From contig NZ_LSHB01000004.1 in the NCBI RefSeq assembly GCF_001643375.1, positions 47,891-111,890 on the forward strand: 64,000 bases of DNA, read 5' to 3'. This stretch comes from Chryseobacterium sp. FP211-J200 (GTDB lineage Bacteria; Bacteroidota; Bacteroidia; Flavobacteriales; Weeksellaceae). Positions 61,819 to 64,000 of the stretch are shown piece after piece (the stretch's first letter is position 1; every line of letters starts with the position of its first letter). A program made the position numbers and the translations under genes. Below the pieces are notes generated by a model that did no database searches, was not told the DNA's origin, and saw only the letters and a list, made by a program, of their open reading frames with translations.

Positions 61819-61890
61819 GATGTCGCGGATTTGCACTTAGTGACTTTTACCTTGGTGGATGGAAGGTATGGTTTACAAATTCGTGTTATT
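61819..61890. repeat. REP-like element, family 2, diverged copy
   Basis: GATGTCGCGGATTTGCACTT at the left and TGGTTTACAAATTCGTGTTA at the right align with the copy at 59890-59962. It is followed 17 bases later by a family 1 element. Confidence 0.65.
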
Positions 61891-61907
61891 GTGGTATTCT
61901 GTTCTGT

Positions 61908-61999
61908 CGCTGGTGCGAGGCTCTGGCTCGTATCCTCTTGCAATTAATGTAGCTTTGAAGATTTTAAGTCGTGCACGAGCGCGACGCTCGCGCCAGCGG
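61908..61999. repeat. REP-like element, family 1, copy 2
   Basis: 92 bases: CGCTGGTGCGAGGCTCTGG at the left, CGAGCGCGACGCTCGCGCC plus AGCG at the right. The ends are complementary (CGCTGG / CCAGCG) and each carries a CGAG..CTCG hairpin, giving a two-hairpin REP doublet. Confidence 0.8.
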
Positions 62000-62008
62000 A
62001 ATAGTAGT

Positions 62009-62599
62009 TTAATTCGGATTGAACTGAATATTGAAATACTTTAAATAATCCTCTATTGGTTCCAATCCCATTTCTTTTCTTCTTTCGTTTACAGTTTCAG
62101 GATTTTCTAATTGATACAATTTTCCATTTTCTATTTGTGAACCATATATTTGAGGTCTTCCTTCGTCCATTAACATCCTATCTTTCATCAATGCGTATTG
62201 CTGTTTAGATAAGTCTCCATTTGCAACCGCTTTCTCTATTTGTGGAAAATACTTTTTTCTGATTTCTCCAGTACTATGTTGCAGTCCCAACCAGATTGCA
62301 TCCATTTGTCTTTGACCCACCTCCTTTAATGTTGGCATACCACACTTTTCAATAATGCTAATCACTAATTCTTGATTCCTATGATCTTCTTTAGCGTATT
62401 TGATCAGTTCATTTGATTTTCTAATCCTTTGGTCACTTTTTAAAACTTCGCTCAAGATTTGACGTTTTTTGCTGCAATCGACTTCAATAATATCTACTGA
62501 ACCTACATAGACAAATTTATCCTTATTCATGTAAAGGAATATTGATATCATTAAAACAAGAGCGGTTAATATGCTGAATAATATTTTTTTTATTTTCAT
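62009..62599 (-). CDS. DUF6624 protein with a membrane anchor
   Basis: 196 residues from MKIKKILFS. A hydrophobic segment (about 7-25) anchors it. The DUF6624 part has LKEVGQRQMDAIWLGLQHST, KKYFPQIEKAVANGDLSKQQYALMKDRML, EGRPQIYGSQIE and VNERRKEMGLEPIEDY, matching the C-terminal domain of the protein at 58489-59442. Two diverged DUF6624 genes within 4 kb suggest duplication or repeated acquisition. Copy B of the family 3 repeat lies directly upstream. Confidence 0.85.
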   Translation of the reverse strand: MKIKKILFSILTALVLMISIFLYMNKDKFVYVGSVDIIEVDCSKKRQILSEVLKSDQRIRKSNELIKYAKEDHRNQELVISIIEKCGMPTLKEVGQRQMDAIWLGLQHSTGEIRKKYFPQIEKAVANGDLSKQQYALMKDRMLMDEGRPQIYGSQIENGKLYQLENPETVNERRKEMGLEPIEDYLKYFNIQFNPN

Positions 62600-62617
62600 T
62601 TCTATTTTTGGTTTATA

Positions 62618-62745
62618 TGACACAAAAGGTTTCGTGGCTTGGCGATGGCAGGCAAATCGAAGCCAAAACCTTCAACTAAAATACAAAACTGAACCGAAGC
62701 ACAAAATGTGAATTTTAGACTTTCCGCCAGCTATTGCCAGATTGT
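62618..62745. repeat. 130-bp palindromic intergenic repeat, family 3, copy B
   Basis: Left arm CGTGGCTTGGCGATGGCAGG, right arm CCGCCAGCTATTGCCAGATT. The middle is almost identical to copy A. It lies between the DUF6624 gene and a REP element. Confidence 0.75.
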
Positions 62746-62766
62746 AGAATAAGGTTCTTCCTTCTG

Positions 62767-62859
62767 CCGCTGGTGCGAGGCTCTGGCTCGTATCCTCTTG
62801 CAATTTATATAGCATTGAAGATTTTAAGTAGTGCACGAGCGGTACGCTCGCGCCAGCGG
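62767..62859. repeat. REP-like element, family 1, copy 3
   Basis: 93 bases with perfectly complementary outer CCGCTGG / CCAGCGG ends and GCGAG / CTCGC inside, plus CGAGCGGTACGCTCG as an internal hairpin. It is the best-preserved copy. Confidence 0.82.
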
Positions 62860-62924
62860 GGGAATTTATGCCCAAAAGTAAAGGAAAACACGATAAAACC
62901 TGGAAAAACCACCAAATTCACCAA

Positions 62925-62952
62925 CAAAAAAAGAGACCTTTCTGAAAGTCTC
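62925..62952 (-). terminator. Minus-strand intrinsic terminator
   Basis: On the minus strand GAGAC TTTC ... GTCTC forms a hairpin followed by seven T. It closes transcription from the genes at 63069 and above and would also serve the 23-codon frame at 62963-63034. Confidence 0.75.
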
Positions 62953-62962
62953 CTGTATATCT

Positions 62963-63034
62963 TTAAAATCCTTCGTCGGTAAACCCATAATGTTGAAAAA
63001 AGCTCCCGAAGCTTCCGTTCAACAGGGTTTTCAT
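62963..63034 (-). CDS. Candidate 23-codon small ORF
   Basis: ATG at 63034 opens MKTLLNGSFGSFFQHYGFTD and ends EGF plus TAA, 10 bases before a terminator hairpin. The composition looks like a protein end (aromatic-rich). It may be a true small gene or the tail of a lost longer gene. No family is known to me. The gene-sized gap around it has no other coding sequence. Confidence 0.25.
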   Translation of the reverse strand: MKTLLNGSFGSFFQHYGFTDEGF

Positions 63035-63061
63035 TGTTCGTGCTTCGCACGCAACGAAAAC
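63027..63061. repeat. Palindromic hairpin element
   Basis: GTTTTCATTGTTCGTGC pairs with GCACGCAACGAAAAC around a TTC loop, with one mismatch and one bulge. It could be a REP-type hairpin; it has A/T flanks but no T run. Confidence 0.65.
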
Positions 63062-63068
63062 TTAGCTA

Positions 63069-63290
63069 TTAGTAGCCGTTTTTTCTTTTTGTTCGTTGTA
63101 TAATCAATATTATCAATAATAGAAATATTATATTTATTGTAATTGCCTGTACTAGGTATTTTAAGTCCACTAGACTTATGCTTTTAAATCCAGGATTTGT
63201 AAATCGATGAGTTAACCACAAAAAAGTTATTAAAAGTAATATTCCGAGAGTTGTAATAAATAGATATTTTATTCCTTTTAAAATCCTCAT
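63069..63290 (-). CDS. Small two-helix membrane protein
   Basis: 73 residues with two membrane segments (YLFITTLGILLLITFLWL and AITINIIFLLLIILII) and a basic tail RTKRKNGY. It begins 9 bases after the lipoprotein gene's stop, so they are probably one transcript. Unknown function. Confidence 0.65.
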   Translation of the reverse strand: MRILKGIKYLFITTLGILLLITFLWLTHRFTNPGFKSISLVDLKYLVQAITINIIFLLLIILIIQRTKRKNGY

Positions 63291-63299
63291 TCTTGTATG

Positions 63300-63596
63300 T
63301 TACTTTTGTGTTTCACGTCCTTGATATTTGTTGTTGATAAATACTAAATAGTGAGACATTGCTAATATGTCTCGATTGCCTTTTATTTTAGTTATTAAAT
63401 ATCTCGTTTCTGTTTCGACTTTATTTGGTTTGTTCCAATCGATTTCAATAAATTCAGGTTGATTGTTTTTTATTGTTTTAATATCTGTACCAATCTTTAT
63501 TTCATCTGCCCATTTGATTGTATCATTATAATAATTCTTGCAAGATGTTAAAAAGGTCAGCGAAAAAAATGTCAATATTAAAAATAGTCGTGTCAA
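63300..63596 (-). CDS. Small lipoprotein, unknown function
   Basis: With a TTG start at 63596 the protein is 98 residues and begins MTRLFLILTFFSLTF, a lipoprotein signal with the lipobox FLTSC. The mature part is WADEIKIGTDIKTIKNNQPEFIEIDW and ends in GRETQK. There is no ATG in a suitable place; the longer frame upstream runs into the palindromic repeat C and adds a non-signal N-terminus, so I reject it. The family is unknown. Confidence 0.6.
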   Translation of the reverse strand: MTRLFLILTFFSLTFLTSCKNYYNDTIKWADEIKIGTDIKTIKNNQPEFIEIDWNKPNKVETETRYLITKIKGNRDILAMSHYLVFINNKYQGRETQK

Positions 63597-63620
63597 TGTT
63601 GTCGGTTTTTTAAAATGGCT

Positions 63621-63750
63621 ACTAACGTTTTGGGGCTTTGCGATGGTGGGGCAATCGAAGCACAAATCTTCAATTTTGCACAAAAGTTCAATCGAAGAAA
63701 TACCGTTGAACTTTGCAGTTTCGCCCCACTATTGCAAAACCCTTGTTGAA
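63621..63750. repeat. 130-bp palindromic intergenic repeat, family 3, copy C, with attC-like ends
   Basis: The outer arms AACGTTTTGGGGCTTTGCGA and TATTGCAAAACCCTTGTTGA are largely complementary, and GATGGTGGGGC pairs with GCCCCACTATT. On the minus strand it starts GTTCAACAAGGG and ends AAAACGTTAG, resembling the R'' (RYYYAAC) and R' (GTTRRRY) boxes of integron attC sites. It is the best-formed copy of family 3. Confidence 0.65.
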
Positions 63751-63820
63751 CTAAACCTTCGGTAGCTTTCCCAATCGCATAAATCAGTTACTTTGTAAAG
63801 TTAATTAAAAAATCAATAGA

Positions 63821-64000
63821 ATGGCTACAAAAAAAAGAGTTTAGACGAGCTCAGAGAAAACAAAATCATCAATCAGGCAAAGCGCGAAGTGCCTGGTTTT
63901 ACAGAACTTTTAAGCCGTTTTGAACGTACGGTTTCGGTGTTGGGACGCATTCAGAGCACGATCAATAATTACTCCAGACACGTCGCGGCGGTGTCGCTGC
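63821..64000 (+). pseudogene. Tyrosine recombinase/integrase, N-terminal part, frameshifted start
   Basis: ATG at 63821 gives only MATKKRV before a TAG. One extra A in the A8 run (63829-63836) would give MATKKKSLDELRENKIINQA and then KREVPGFTELLSRFERTVSV and RIQSTINNYSRHVAAVSL up to the edge. The 'INNYSRHVAA' stretch is the core-binding domain start seen in tyrosine recombinases, especially those encoded beside IS91-like elements in Bacteroidota. The catalytic domain lies outside the window. It is either a recent pseudogene or a homopolymer error. It begins about 70 bases right of the attC-like repeat. Confidence 0.65.

Noticed and set aside
62805..63050. An 81-codon minus-strand frame
   Set aside because: It consists of a REP element, a terminator and a hairpin. 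A smaller frame in another phase (62963-63034) is more plausible.

Overview
The window reads as chromosome from a flavobacterium of the Chryseobacterium type (Bacteroidota, Weeksellaceae). The evidence is an AT-rich genome, start regions without strong Shine-Dalgarno sequences, repeated TAnnTTTG -7 promoter elements, and Bacteroidota-specific families (GLPGLI, Pr6Pr, DUF1343/NamZ, an OlsF-type acyltransferase). The genus is inferred from gene content only.

Layout. 1-2352 is the end of a surface-polysaccharide cluster: a glycosyltransferase tail, an initiating sugar-phosphate transferase, a cytidylyltransferase and RfbC. 2425-44469 is mostly core genome on both strands. It holds rimO, an RlpA-like protein with a probably structured leader, a Kef-type antiporter, ddl, coaD, two identical tRNA-Phe genes, an OlsF-like aminolipid acyltransferase next to aspartate kinase, fbp, menC, an MFS/HxlR pair, an M1 peptidase, groESL, an M48 peptidase, dgkA, dnaN, pheT, a HemN-like enzyme, a QueD-like enzyme, NamZ, an FtsX-like permease and a cysteine synthase. 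It closes with a cyanophycin module: CphA facing a cyanophycinase and an isoaspartyl peptidase, so polymer synthesis, depolymerisation and dipeptide cleavage sit together.

44535-63683 is an accessory region coded almost entirely on the minus strand. It contains a deleted SDR gene facing an HxlR regulator, a rifampin ADP-ribosyltransferase (arr), a TIGR04222-like membrane protein with a Cys/Ser/Gly tail, two beta-lactamase-fold serine hydrolases, an AraC regulator, a SMI1/KNR4 protein and several lipoproteins. From about 58 kb onward, small accessory genes (two DUF6624 paralogues, a MORN/YwqK protein, a GLPGLI protein, small membrane proteins) alternate with three families of palindromic intergenic repeats. 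Two families look like REP/RAYT elements. The third is about 130 bp and, in its best copy, carries attC-like ends. A tyrosine recombinase with a frameshifted start begins about 70 bp beyond that copy and runs off the window.

Decay is frequent: a frameshifted 90-codon gene, an S41 peptidase tail, the SDR with an internal deletion, the frameshifted recombinase and several short remnants. Two of the frameshifts fall in 8-base A runs, so sequencing error must be excluded. The most interesting leads are the cassette-like repeat array at the right end, the structured leader of the rlpA-like gene, the cyanophycin module, and several genes whose -7 element almost touches the start codon, which suggests leaderless mRNAs.
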